A stretch of 64,000 nt of DNA from Stercorarius parasiticus (Eukaryota; Chordata; Aves; Charadriiformes; Stercorariidae): NCBI GenBank assembly GCA_013396915.1, contig VWZL01004631.1, forward strand, positions 64,738 through 128,737, given 5' to 3'. The position numbers and the translations under genes were made by a program. Of the stretch, positions 11,230 through 22,640 are shown piece after piece; position 1 is the stretch's first letter, and each line of letters begins with the position of its first letter. The notes beneath the pieces are model-generated. The model searched no databases, was not told where the DNA came from, and was given only the letters and a program-made list of their open reading frames with translations.

Positions 11230-11410
11230 ATCTGTGTTAAACAGCACTAATTATCAGCTGGAAGCCTAATCTGATAACTGGTTTGAAAAGACAGAGATAG
11301 ACAATTTCATTTGTTCAGACAGGGAAAACATTTTTAAGGGTGTTGCCTCAGCATTGGCCAGATTAATTATTATTGTCAGTGTGCTAACTCTGTATTCAAA
11401 ACTATATTTT
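11230..11410. promoter_or_regulatory. Candidate element with facing GATA-type sites
   Basis: TTATCAG at 11251-11257 and CTGATAA at 11271-11277 form an inverted pair of GATA-type sites. The first overlaps a CAGCTG E-box. Further A/T-rich words (GATTAATTATTATTG) follow at about 11360. The combination resembles E-box/GATA regulatory modules; function is inferred. Confidence 0.3.
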
Positions 11411-13702
11411 TTCCACTAAATCCACCAGAACAATTTTCTCCCCCAACATTAATTTAATGATACAGCTGAAAACCTAATTGATATTGGTGAGCAATGCAAT
11501 TCCAACATATTATTTTCTCGGTTTTTTGAAACATAAATGGCAGGCACAACTTTGACTGAATGGACCTCTTTATATTTTAACAGGCGGTTTATTGGCCCAG
11601 ACTCCAACATATAACAAGCACAATTGCAAAAGCAATACATTTTTAATTGAAAAATTCACGTATTTTTACTATGAAAGTGACTCAAATAACAAGCAACTTT
11701 GTCAGGTAAAGGGCTTTTAAAACAATTTTTATATATGGAATGCTGTAGAAATTATATTCGCACCCTTAGCAAGCGCTTATAGGAGGCTATAAAAAGAAAA
11801 AAAATATTTATTGTTTAAATCATACTTTATTGGAGCTTGCTTTGTTAATATATTAAAGAACAGATAAAGCACAGTGATCAGTGAGCCGTATGTGTCCAAC
11901 AGCCCTTCAATAGCCTTGTGGAAATGTATAAAACAAGCAGTGATACAATCCTTTGCCAAACACTGTCATAAATTTTTTATTTGGCAGCTAACATTCTCAC
12001 TAGTTTTCTTGGCAGCAATTGGGACCTTTAGCAAGAAAGGTGCAGGAGAAAAATACCTTGTTTAGAGATGTTTTCAACACTTTCTGGGATTTTTCAGAAC
12101 TTCTGCCTGCAGCACATTTTACAACCACGGTCTCCAGTCACCTGATGAGTAGGTGGTGGGTTTAAACTTTTTTTTTAATATAGACAGCCTACTACCCCCC
12201 CTCTGGCCTTCAGCCTAGGATGTGAGTGTGGAGGGGGGCTGTTTGTGTTCCACAGAGATACAAGTGGTTGCTCCTCTCTGTCTAGACAAAAAAACTTGAA
12301 AATAATATCAGAATGTACCTTTCATTGCTCCTGATACTATCTGTATCTTATTCCCGGATGACAAAGATAAATGAAAGGCAAACATGTGCTGATTACTTTT
12401 GCATTTTTTCTTGGGAGATCTCTGCGGAAAAGCTGGTCACAGGTGCAGCTACCCTGGTCAGCCAGTGGACTGCTTGATAAACAGAATTGTGAAATAGATT
12501 TCTGTGCCCAGATCCACTCTTCCAGGGTTTGGTTTGGTTTGGTTTGGTTTGTTTTCAAAAAAAATGATATACTAAACTTGACATCTGATGCGCAGCCTTC
12601 CTCGGTGCACCCAGATATGCTGATGTGAAAATATGGCTCCAGCAGTACTGTGGTTTGGGCTACACAGGGCAGAATTAAATAGCGGGCTCTTACCAATTCA
12701 CTTACGGAGCAGATGTTTTATATTTTGGTATTTCATTGTTTCAGAATAGGAATAAGATGAACCTATTTTATATCTCAGCAACATCCTCCAAAACTTTCAC
12801 AACAATAAGATATATTTCAGTCCTTCACATGGACACCAAGGAAGCAGTTTGTCTTAAGCAGATGTAGACCAGGAAAGGCACCTTTTCCTTATTTGTCCCA
12901 AATTATAAAGGCTGGAATTTAGCTTTAGACAGCACGGATTGTTTTGAAGACAGGTTTAATTAAAGTAATGATGTTACACTTACAAACACAAACTAATAGG
13001 CTTCCCCACAGCTTGTGTTCCAGTTTTGTCTCTCGTGTTTACCAGGGGCATCATCCCCTCAAGAACTTTACAGAGCACACACAGACATCTAGTGGTTGGT
13101 GAAAACACTGCAAGGATGTCACCGCATCTGACACGGCTCCACTGGGGACGGTGAAGTTATGCCAGGTATGAGTTGAGCTAATTTTGTCTCTGTTACAACT
13201 ATGGATGGGGAATCAAACAGGGAGAGAATTGCTCCCTTTGTGCCATCTCATGTTATCATGCTGCCTCTGGTGAGAGAGTTGCTCTCTTGGCGACTCTGGC
13301 TTCCCAAATTTCCCCAGTCACTGACTCTTTTCTGTTCAATCGGAGCTATTTTTGCCTTTCTTCTAAGAACCTTTAAATTTCTCTCTCCTTGTTACTATTT
13401 TATTTTACCTAAAAACCGAAGAGCTTAATTATGTAATATCGCTTGAAAGGTTCTCTGAACGCGGCTACACGCAATGAAGTCTACTGGAAAGTGAGAGAGC
13501 AACGCGATTTTACAGACAACAAAATACACACACAATGAAAAAACCACACAATCAATAATAAATTCTAAGTTGTTGGTAGAGGAATATGACTTGCTCTACA
13601 GTCAATCAATGGAAAGATGCCTAAAACTTCAGTGGGGTTTGACTCCCACATCTGCAAAGGAGATAAAGAACCACAGTTTTGCAGAGCGCTGTAAGAACTC
13701 AG
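11411..13702. other. Intron, only a short pentanucleotide repeat
   Basis: No supported gene. It contains the (GGTTT)5 repeat annotated separately. The remaining open frames (for example 119 codons minus at 12337-12696) lack any recognisable feature. Confidence 0.5.
12526..12550. repeat. (GGTTT)5 microsatellite
   Basis: Five perfect GGTTT units followed by a degenerate GTTTT. This is a simple sequence repeat. Confidence 0.85.
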
Positions 13703-13765
13703 CGCCCTGATTCTGCTCTCAGTTACACCAGTTTAAATCAAGCGGTACTCAGCGGTGTCATAACC
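13703..13765 (+). repeat. Sauropsid-type ancient interspersed repeat fragment
   Basis: The text CCCTGATTCTGCTCTCAG followed by TTACACCAGTTTAAATC matches, from memory, an old family abundant in turtle and crocodilian DNA whose consensus continues into a fold-back with the phrase TGAAGTCAATGG. Only the left arm is clear; it decays after about 60 bases. The name of the family could not be verified. Confidence 0.5.
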
Positions 13766-15239
13766 CTGTACATCTGTGTCAGACCCTGTGTTGCAAGGGC
13801 AGACTTGATGCCAAGAATGCAAAACAGATGTTGCCTTCCTAATGTTTTCTTGTTGCCGTTTAAGTTGTTTTCGTGGGGTTCTGTTTTGATTTTGGTGAGT
13901 GAAACAGGTCGACAGGACAGGGCAGACTGGAGGAATGTTTCTGCATCTTCCTCATTATTTCGCGTGCATGTGTGAATATGCATACGCTTTGAGTTACAAC
14001 CAGGAAAAATCTCTTTTTTTTTTAAGCTTCATTTGAGCTATGCTCTGCTCCCTTGGGGCAAAGTGAAAAGTAGCTATTTGTGGATGGGAAAAAGGGCTTT
14101 TGTGAACAGCAAAACTGCATCACCAAGCAGCTTAAGAAAAAGATTTTTTGAAGTTATTTTTTACTACTATTTTAAGAGGAAACGGGGATAAATATATCTT
14201 TTTTGCATGTTGACTCATTAACAAATTTAGCAATAAACACTTTGTAATTAAGTCCACTAGTTTACTGCTGTCCAGAAGTTTCTCAATACTCTTTGCACAG
14301 AAGGTTTTGGAAAACACAGAACTAAGAAACGGTGAAGGCAAATCCCAACAGCTTGCTCAAGCAAATCTAGCTGAGGCTTAAACTCACTTCTGAACACTGA
14401 AATTTGAGATGCCGTATCAAATAAGCAGCTCTTTTTCCCTGAAGAGAAGAAACTGGGTGTAGCTAACCTAGTGCATAATAGGTTTATTCTCATTCACAAA
14501 ACAGGAATTACTTTATGGCCCCAAAGTAAAACTAGCACAGAAATATACTGGCAGATTTGCTGCAGATGTGTGTTGTGACACGTATGCAGGGAATCTGCTA
14601 TTAATCACATGCTAAGATTTTAATATTATGTAGGGTAATGCAGGCAATCATTATGGTGAAGGTTCTGGATTCATAAAAGCCTAACCCACAAATGGGTCTT
14701 TTAAATTTAATACACTTGAGCTCACTCTCACACTGCACCAGTTGAATTCCCTGATTCACCCCCCGTCCCCGCTCCCCATTACATACGTTTATTTCAACAT
14801 CTATTGTGCATTTCGCTTGGTGCTTGTGCTCCGCTTCTTTTCTTGCAACACATGACAGTTGTTGGGGAAAGTGCAGCTTTTCAATTCTCCCGTTTACCGG
14901 AGTATGACAGGAATGTTCTTCTTCGAGGGGCTGCTTGTGAGACTCCTGGACACGCACCCAGCACAGGAAACGGTCTGGCTCAAATGCTGGAAAAGCCATC
15001 CTTCACCTGAAGCCTTCAAAATTTGTGTCCGAACATAACTAGAACCTATGTATCCGTACCCGGGCTAAGATTGCTACGGACAATTATACCGTGGAAATGC
15101 ATTATTCTGACAAAGCAATCAATCACGTTATTTCTCACAATTTCAGTTCACTCCTAAAATGTTCCTTACCTCCAAAGCCAGCTGGATATTATATTACCAA
15201 AGCTGTTGAAAGGGTGTAACACTAACCATGAAGCCAAAG
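13766..15239. other. Intron, nothing recognised
   Basis: No supported gene or repeat. Small frames at 13679-13975, 14257-14493 and 14601-14999 have no domain or splice context. Confidence 0.5.
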
Positions 15240-15860
15240 GCCACTAAAACTATGCAATGCATAAATTTTTATTGTTTGCTCAGCATTGAAATCTCATTAG
15301 GGCTCATAACTCATCGGCGCACTGCAAACATTTGCATCTGCTGATCATGAGAACTTAGATGGAATGTACACCTTTGGCTAATTCACTTGTTATGTTTTCA
15401 GATGAGACCGTGTGTGTTGCTTTTTATTTTCTTTTTAAAAAGTCCTTACACGGTTGTGAGTTGAATGTCCACTTTTTAAACAAAATACATTAAAACTTTC
15501 AGTTGCAGTTTCTCAAGGTTGTTCTGTTGCTGGCAATGTTCATGATCATCATTTTACAAAAGCTTTGTTTGACTTAGTATTTAGGATAATCATTGTTTGA
15601 AAACTGTGCCCCATAGAGCATTTTGCTTCATTCATCCTTTCTGCTTTATGCAGTCACATTTTAATTAGATTAAAATTTGTCCTCCAATTAGCTTTCATTA
15701 AAGTTTATAGATTACAGGAAAAATCTCCACTGAGCTGTGCTTCAAAACTGTGCCTAAAGTTTAAAATGAAATAACTGTGCAAATGAAGTGATTATGAAGA
15801 TTATTACTATGCAAAAAACATCAGTCGCTTCTTGGTTTACTTATACGTTTAACTCTGTAA
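15240..15860. promoter_or_regulatory. Strong candidate conserved non-coding element
   Basis: About 600 bases of repeat-free A/T-rich sequence have an unusually high density of developmental factor words: ATGCAATGCATAAATTT, ATTTGCATCTGCTGATCATG, GGCTAATTCACTTG, TTTTAATTAGATTAAAA, CCAATTAGCTTTCATTAAAG and several ATTGTTTG SOX-type words. This texture is typical of deeply conserved intronic enhancers near developmental genes. It rests on reading by eye, without alignment. Confidence 0.4.
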
Positions 15861-15956
15861 TTTATTTTGCCGACTTCAATACCTCTGTGTTCTCCAGAGT
15901 AGTCATCATAGTAATACCTTACAGTTACAGGATACCTTTCATTCCTAAGGATCCTT

Positions 15957-16135
15957 AGGGGCCTGATTCTGCAGTCCTTACGCACACCAGTAGCCCTGTT
16001 GAAGTCCCTGAAACTACCTGAGCAAGAGCTTCTCGCTGCATGTGAACCAGAACCCCGCTACAGGTCAAATCCTGCTTTCAGATACCCACGTAGCATTACT
16101 GTGGATTTGCACAGCTCGGAACGCAAACCAGATAT
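15957..16135 (+). repeat. Sauropsid-type fold-back repeat, two adjoining parts
   Basis: The first part (15957-16025) reads GGGGCCTGATTCTGCAG, CTTACGCACACCAGTAG, CCCTGTTGAAGTCCCTG. It resembles a family whose consensus runs from TGATTCTGCA to a TCCCATTGAAGTCAATGGGA hinge. The second part (16063-16135) reads CAAATCCTGCTTTCAGATAC with GTGGATTTGCAC, like the related CTCAGTTACACC family. Both are eroded. Assignment is from recalled consensus only. Confidence 0.5.
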
Positions 16136-16611
16136 TAACGTTATGTAAAAAGTCCTTTCACCTAGTTCTGTGTGAGATGTGGCAGCTGTTGAACGGTGCA
16201 TGGTTACAAGACTCATCTCTTTAAATGAGGGTGCGAAGACAGATACTTCCCCCCCCAGTTAAAACTGCAGAGAAAACTGAGAATGTAATTATCCAAAGAG
16301 GAAACGACTCAGTAGGACACTGGGGCTGGGGCTGCATCTCTCCTGTCACTCACGTCTTCAGATGCAACATTGCCAAGTATCGGATGCCCATTCGCTAATA
16401 CCTCCTGCACATGCAAATTTACTATGTGCTGAAGGCAATATAAAATTTACAGTTCGCCAGGCTGATCCTACAACCAGAGCAGACATTTATTCTGGAGCAA
16501 TCTCTCGGCGGAACACATGGGACTCGGTGTCGGAGCAGAGCTCCTCAGAAATGGATCTGTTTGCAGGAAATTCTCTTCCAATAGCAAGAGCTATAAATAT
16601 ATACACATATT

Positions 16612-16642
16612 AAAAAAAAAAAAAAAAAGAGAGAGAGAGAGG
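16612..16642. repeat. A17 tract followed by (GA)n
   Basis: Seventeen A residues (16612-16628) run directly into about seven GA units. This is simple sequence, possibly the tail of a lost retroposon, although no body is recognisable to its left. Confidence 0.8.
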
Positions 16643-16854
16643 TGAAGCCAACATCTTAAAACTAAAAATAGAGACACTTGGGTTACAGAACCAGAGACCT
16701 GTCTTTGCTCTAGCAGCATCTTTCCGATAGAAGAAACACAGTTGAAAACAAATATTTTACTACAAATGAAATGTAGTTCATAAGCATGAGAGAACAGTTT
16801 CAGCAAAATGCAGGAGTGTAAAAAGCGGTCTTTCCTATTTTTTCATGTGCTAAT

Positions 16855-17020
16855 TGGTTGAACAATCATTAGTAAATCTTCACATCACTAAGGCAACTAG
16901 TGTCATTCCCACTTCGCAGATGGCAAAACTGAAGTTTAAGGGTGTCAAAGGCGAAAGGGGAGTTTATAGCTTAAATGTTCTGACTCCAAGCCCTGTACTC
17001 AAGCCAAGACTATGTTTCCA
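16855..17020 (-). repeat. MIR-type CORE-SINE, reverse orientation
   Basis: The plus strand reads CATTCCCACTTCGCAGATGG, CAAAACTGAAG and a run-on to CTGACTCCAAGCCCTGTAC. This parallels the reverse complement of the MIR consensus (CATTTTACAGATGAGGAAAC ... GACTCCAAGCCC). The internal promoter-side part is heavily diverged. MIRs are pre-amniote tRNA-derived SINEs, inactive today. Confidence 0.7.
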
Positions 17021-19800
17021 AGATAGAAAGCATCCAGCAGCAATACTAATTTTAGGAGTCATGCTCAGGTCTGTCCCTTCCTCCCCCTGCTCCCACCTCC
17101 TCTTCGTGTTCGTTTCTGCCATCACGCTGCAGCATGCCAACCTCAGCTCTGCTGATTCAACAGCTTGTGGGTCCGTGTGATGAATCAGATCAAGCAATTG
17201 ATCCAGGACAAAACAAGAAAAAGAAAAAAGAAGAGGGTGGGACAGGAGAGCTATTTTGCAGTGGATCAATTCCATTTCAAGACATTGACTGGAGAACAGA
17301 GTGCCCATGAAAACAAGAGAGCAGCCGGATGCAGCGGCAGGAGTGAGTATTTTTGGGAGCAGGAGACCCTGCTGTTCATGCTGATGGTTTTGTACCGTGG
17401 AACTGAGGTCCAAACCATTCCAAAAGCATTCAGTTTTCATGTTTTAACTCTTTTATAGCTCTCCTTCCTTTTAACTTCCTTTGCCTGCTTTGTTCTTAGG
17501 AAAAGCGTAGCTACTCCATACTACCTTTGCGCAACAAATTTGCACAAGGCAATTCAGAAACTGGAAGTATTTCACTTTCCTCAATTAAAATCTGGAACAC
17601 CGAGTTCGCTTCCTCAATTACATTGACTATATTGCAGAAATACTGCTCCATTTCCTCAGTAGAATTGTCATGTTTCATAAAATACAGACAAACTAGTCAT
17701 GCTTTACGTCAAGGGTGCATTTACAAATAGTTTATAAAGGATTTAGATGATTAGTCATATATTGAGACAGTTAATCAAATTTAAGAGGCTATTTTAGAAT
17801 TCTACAGATCAAGCAGTTATTTATAATCCAGGCTATTGCTTTCTACCTTATATCCCCTAATGTGCACCATTATAATATTCCGCTAACTCTTTATAAATTA
17901 TTTGTGTTAGCAAAATAAAATACAAAAAAGTGCCCAAATCCTGTTGTAAGGAATAGGTTAGATAATTAAAACTTCGATACTCCTAGACTAAACGAATTAG
18001 ATCCAAGAATCAGATCTTTGGAGGTAGTTAAGACAGCCCGTGCCTTGATTTGGATACTTCAAGGCCCTCACAAATCTCAGCCCTCATCACTCTGCACATG
18101 GGACTTACGCATTTTCAAAAAGTTGGTCAAGTGTCATCTGAAAAGGCACAAATGCTGAAGTGACTGCAACAGCTGAGGAACACATCTTTTCTTCGACAAA
18201 ACATCATCAGCATGACAGGATGCTTAAAGCTTCAGTGCTTCATGCTGGTTGTGGAAAAAAAAGCCCAACAATGGAAGCCTTGAGGAATGCTAAATATAAC
18301 TGGTATCCTTACAAAATGCAGTCTGGTCAGTTAGAACAGAACAAGAAAGTATTTCTTGTGATTTTATTCAGTTATTTTAAGCAGCGTCGTCTGCTTATAT
18401 ACAGAGAACTTTGTAAATGAAGAAATAACCATAGATTACTTTTTATTGCGGTATGATTTATAAAGTTTTCAAAAAATATGATATCTATCCTGGAAGTATA
18501 GTGTATTTGGTGCTATTTTTGCCTAGGAATGGAAACTCAAACTGGAAATAGAGTCATTCATTCACACTTACAGGACGACATCCCGTTGACAGGCATGCAA
18601 ACTTGGAAAGGTGCTACACAGTCACTCTTAAAATACTACACTATATTTTTTTCCTTCTAAGCTTCAATTAAGTAAATGTTAAAGAGGGATCAGTACTTCG
18701 TTAAGGCTAAGGGTTCATCATTTGCAAGAGATCATCTTTCAGAAGTACAAAGACAGAAAAGTCAAGGCACTAACTACTAAATAAACTGTTTTCACAACAG
18801 AAGTGGCACTTTCAAGCCCCTCTACAGCGAGGTGCTGCGCTGCCGGAGTTCTGCTCATTCAGATTTTGATTTTAAAGAGCATTCCCCTGTACGATCAGAA
18901 AGGTCATCAATCCTTCCTGCCAGGTAGTTGATTATTTGTGGTGTTGTGGTTTTTTTCAATTCATGGAGAATGAAAATCATGAAATGCGTGAAAATATGGC
19001 TGAGGTAGATATATTCACAGATTCTAATACAGCTGGAATGCTGTCGGCGCTAACGAGCCCTGAGCAAGTGATCCGTGTCTGGCACGCTCTGCCAAACAAA
19101 CTACAATTACAGAAGAACCAAAAATAAACCAAGCAGCTTTAAATCTCCTGAATTTGTGAGCCTGGGCCTAAGAATCATACTTGCACTTGCTGACACAGGC
19201 TCGCTTCCAAAAGGCACTCAAAAGTGGAAGGACCTTTCTAATGGGAAGGAAGGAAGAAAAGTTTCCATTTGAGATCTGGCATTTCAACATGGCAGAAAGA
19301 GAACTGACCCTAGAGGGTCTTGCACCTCTGTGTCCAATTCCTGCAAGAGCAGCTTGTAAGACTTCAGCTCTATCAATATCTGAATCAAAATGTCAGGACT
19401 CAAAATCCCCACCATAAATCGTGCCCTCTGAAATCAAGGTACACAATCTCTTTGGCTTTGCTTTCTGTTGGGCTTCTCCAGCCTTGTGCATGCCTCCACA
19501 GTGCCAATGGAGATGTGCTTTCCCTTTTTTTCTTACAGAGAAAACCCCAGCCAGCCCCAAATTTTAATGATTTTAAATGATGCGCTCTGTATCTCCTTTT
19601 TGCACCAGCTTTCTTGTTCTCTGTTGGTTCTAAAAAAGCCTTTGACCCGCTGGTAAGAACACCATTTCTATTTCTGTCATCCCAAATTAACAAATGAATG
19701 AGGAGAGGGGAAACTCCCCTGTCACTCCAAACCTTCTCCCTCCCAAGTCCCCCTGCTTTCATTGCAGCCCTGGTGCTCTAAAATAAAGCAAGCATTAATG
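17021..19800. other. Intron, nothing recognised
   Basis: No supported gene. 17730-17930 is very A/T-rich. The frame of 158 codons on the minus strand at 16964-17440 overlaps the MIR and is accidental, as are frames at 19075-19762. Confidence 0.5.
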
Positions 19801-19865
19801 GGCTGAAGCTTCAATGGGACATCAGCACTTGCTTAAATGATATTCCGAATCATGGGCTAAATGGT
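19801..19865 (-). repeat. Half of a sauropsid fold-back repeat
   Basis: GCTTCAATGGGACATCAG, CACTTGCTTAAATG and TTCCGAATCATGGGC follow the order of a recalled family (TGAAGTCAATGGGACTTAAG, CACATGCTTAA, CTGAATCGGGGCC). Placed on minus because it reads from hinge to terminus. Confidence 0.5.
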
Positions 19866-22139
19866 GGTGGTGGTCGGGGACAGCAGGTATTTACTTCGTG
19901 CAGTCTCTTAGGATACAATGGATTTATGGCCGTCAATTCTAAACAACACCACTATTGTCTCTTCACATTTTATCTGCCTCCATTACTCATTTATGTTGAT
20001 TTTGATTGATGAAGACACTTTAAAAAAGGAGGGGAGAAGGGAGGAGGGGGAGAGGAATACTTCAACTGTTTGGTCTCTAATTCCTGTAAATCTACAGTTC
20101 ATACTGCAAGAGTATTACTCAAAAGAAATGTCAACCTTCACATTTTGGGAAGGATTTTTTCCTTTTACCAGTCTCTCTACTTTCTGAAAGACTGGAAGTG
20201 GGGCACAAGCAGTGCTTCTGACCCATATCTAATCACCGTAGAGGCAGCACATCACACTGCAATCAGCCAGGAAAATCAATGTTAGTCTTTTTAATGAAAA
20301 AGTCTTAAGACTTCCGCAAAACCTCTTTTACATATTTACTTCCTATGCCACAGCTAATTAAGTTTTAGCCTGGTTTGATATGTCAAAAATTGCTCGGATC
20401 ACAGAAATGAACCCAAGCAGAGTAGATACAATTTCTTCATTCAAAGTGAAAGCATCTGCCAGAAAGCTACTCTTCCAACTGTGTGGAAGTCATAAAGAAA
20501 AGGCCCAGCTTTGGCTTGTTTGCTTCCAAATATATGGTATTTATTGACCTCTCATTAAAATATCCTGACGGAATACAGATTATGAACCATCCGATACATT
20601 TCTTTCTATAGGAGGCTACATCTGAGGCCTGGGGGGAAAGAGATTCCTGAGAGTTGTTTAAATTCAGCTCGCTCCTCTCAAAGTTTTAAATGGGCTTCTG
20701 AGCAAGCACCACAAACTTGCCAAGCTCTCTGCTTACTTACAGAAAAGAAAAAAAAAATAAAAAGAAAGAAAAAGACAAGATACATTCACCATGTGTTTGC
20801 ATCTCTCCTGCTCCGAGATCTGCCCCCACACATGCTGACTGCAACATTCAATTGACTGCCGTAGCCAAGGGAAGCCCATGCCCTCCTCAATATTTGGCTG
20901 CAGGATTTCCTTTCTAGTTCCACCCCTTTTTGCGCTTTAAATAGTATGAGCTATAATACAGCAAGAGAAGCGGTGAAAAAAAAGGACAGATAAATTGTTA
21001 ATAAACTGTCATTAGACATCGGAGTCACCACCACGTTCAAGAATCAACCCCTCTATGTAAATTTTTATGTCTAAAATGTTGGTGTTTTAAAATGACTGCA
21101 GACTTGGGAAGAGAGCTTGCTCTTTCCTATTAACTTGGAAAACGTGGGGTTAAAAACATTTTTTCTAAAAAGGAAAACTTGACATCCAAGGACCAATAGG
21201 CGAAGGCAGGAAAAGTCTGTGGAACTGCTGAAAACACAAAAGCCTGCTGCTTGACCACTCGGTTTGTTTTACAAAGCATAATTACATCTGCCTTTTTTTA
21301 ATATTATGTGGTTCTTATTATTACTTTCTGTACCATCTTTCATGTTTCAAGGGAGTAGGCTGCTACTAACTCGTGTTAGGAAGAAACTCATTCTAATTAC
21401 TCGGTATTTCTGTAGAGGCTGTAATGGCAACTCCTGGAGACGGACACCAGGATGTGTACAAAATCAACCAGTTCTGGTTTTGAAACTCCCATCTTCGCAA
21501 TTTTGACTTTTCAAAATGATCTGCTCTTAATACAACGCAAGTTGTCAAAGGCTGTCAAATAAACGATAAAACTCTCAGGAAATAAACATCTCTCCTCTAG
21601 TAGGTTTGTATATATTTCCGCAAAAGAAAAGAATTCTAAAAGTAAATAAACACATGAGAGGATTAGAGAAGCAATAAACAAAAGCATTTCCTCATTTTGA
21701 ATTTAAGAAAATAGGAGCCTCTTTCCAGCCATTGCCAGGAAATATTACTGCACAGAGGTGAAGTTTGTGCTAGCTAAAATATTTTTTTAATGCTAAGGGC
21801 ATACAGACATGCATTTACTCACACATGCACACACAGACACACACACTACATGTATATTCCCATCCAAAATTCAAATCGCGTTTCTACCGTGCCATTGCGG
21901 CTTGATGGGCAGAGGATTTTAATACCAGTTTGGACCAACACAGGCACGGGACTCCTTGTTGCAAGATGATAAAACTAATGCTGAAACCTTTTAGTCCTAA
22001 CGAAGGAGTTTACAGGGTTCTTAATCCCTGCACCCCACCTCGCTCCTCCCGTGGCTCTGCTGAAAGCTTTAAAACAGTCCCCAGCACTAACATGGTACAG
22101 AGCCTGTTGAACATGCTGATCTGCTCATGATTACTCTTT
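19866..22139. other. Intron, a CA-rich patch only
   Basis: No supported gene. There is a CA-rich imperfect microsatellite at 21818-21850. A/AG-rich low complexity occurs at about 20743-20777. Confidence 0.5.
21818..21850. repeat. Imperfect (CA)n microsatellite
   Basis: CACATGCACACACAGACACACACAC-like run with interruptions. Simple repeat. Confidence 0.7.
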
Positions 22140-22640
22140 GCCACTGTAAAACAATCTAACTCCTCAAGTGAATGGAGTCTGTAGCAACAATGGTGTTATT
22201 GACTTGTTGCTCCAGCTCTATTTAGTTATTACCCTCGAGGCCACAATCAATAGACTTTGCACCAAGTCAGCCTAATAAATCCCAGGCTTTCACTGGAGCT
22301 TTGCCAGGAACTGCTAGAAAATCTATGGCAGTCAAACACTTAGAGTATGAATAACATAGAAAGCTGTACTGACAGCTGTATAAATTAATTAACAAGGAAT
22401 GTTCTTATTCTTTTAAGAAGATCATAATGCACGTTTACTATGATTTAAGGAGTCACAGGTAGAGCAATAGAAAAATTACCTTTGTGCTTTCATTTACAAT
22501 AAAAATCGAATATGATTAAAACCAAAACAGCTTCAGACTACTTCTTCCTCCCTTTGATTATTGGATGTGCAAAAATCTGCATTACTGCTGTGGCCTTTTA
22601 ATTATTCCAAGTTTGATTTAAAAAGGAACCTAGCCCAGCG
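22140..22640. promoter_or_regulatory. Candidate conserved non-coding element with TCF/LEF- and TGIF/MEIS-type sites
   Basis: Repeat-free A/T-rich block. It contains CTGACAGCTGTA at about 22369 (near the TGIF/MEIS palindrome TGACAGCTGTCA), AAATTAATTAAC next to it, a TCF/LEF-like CCTTTGAT at 22551-22558, and CTTTTAATTATTCC at the end. Density and spacing resemble intronic enhancers; this is inference from motifs. Confidence 0.35.

Noticed and set aside
16964..17440. 158-codon minus-strand open frame
   Set aside because: Begins within a reversed MIR SINE and has no recognisable protein features.
20743..20777. A/AG-rich run as a retroposon tail
   Set aside because: No body or target-site duplication recognisable; treated as low complexity.
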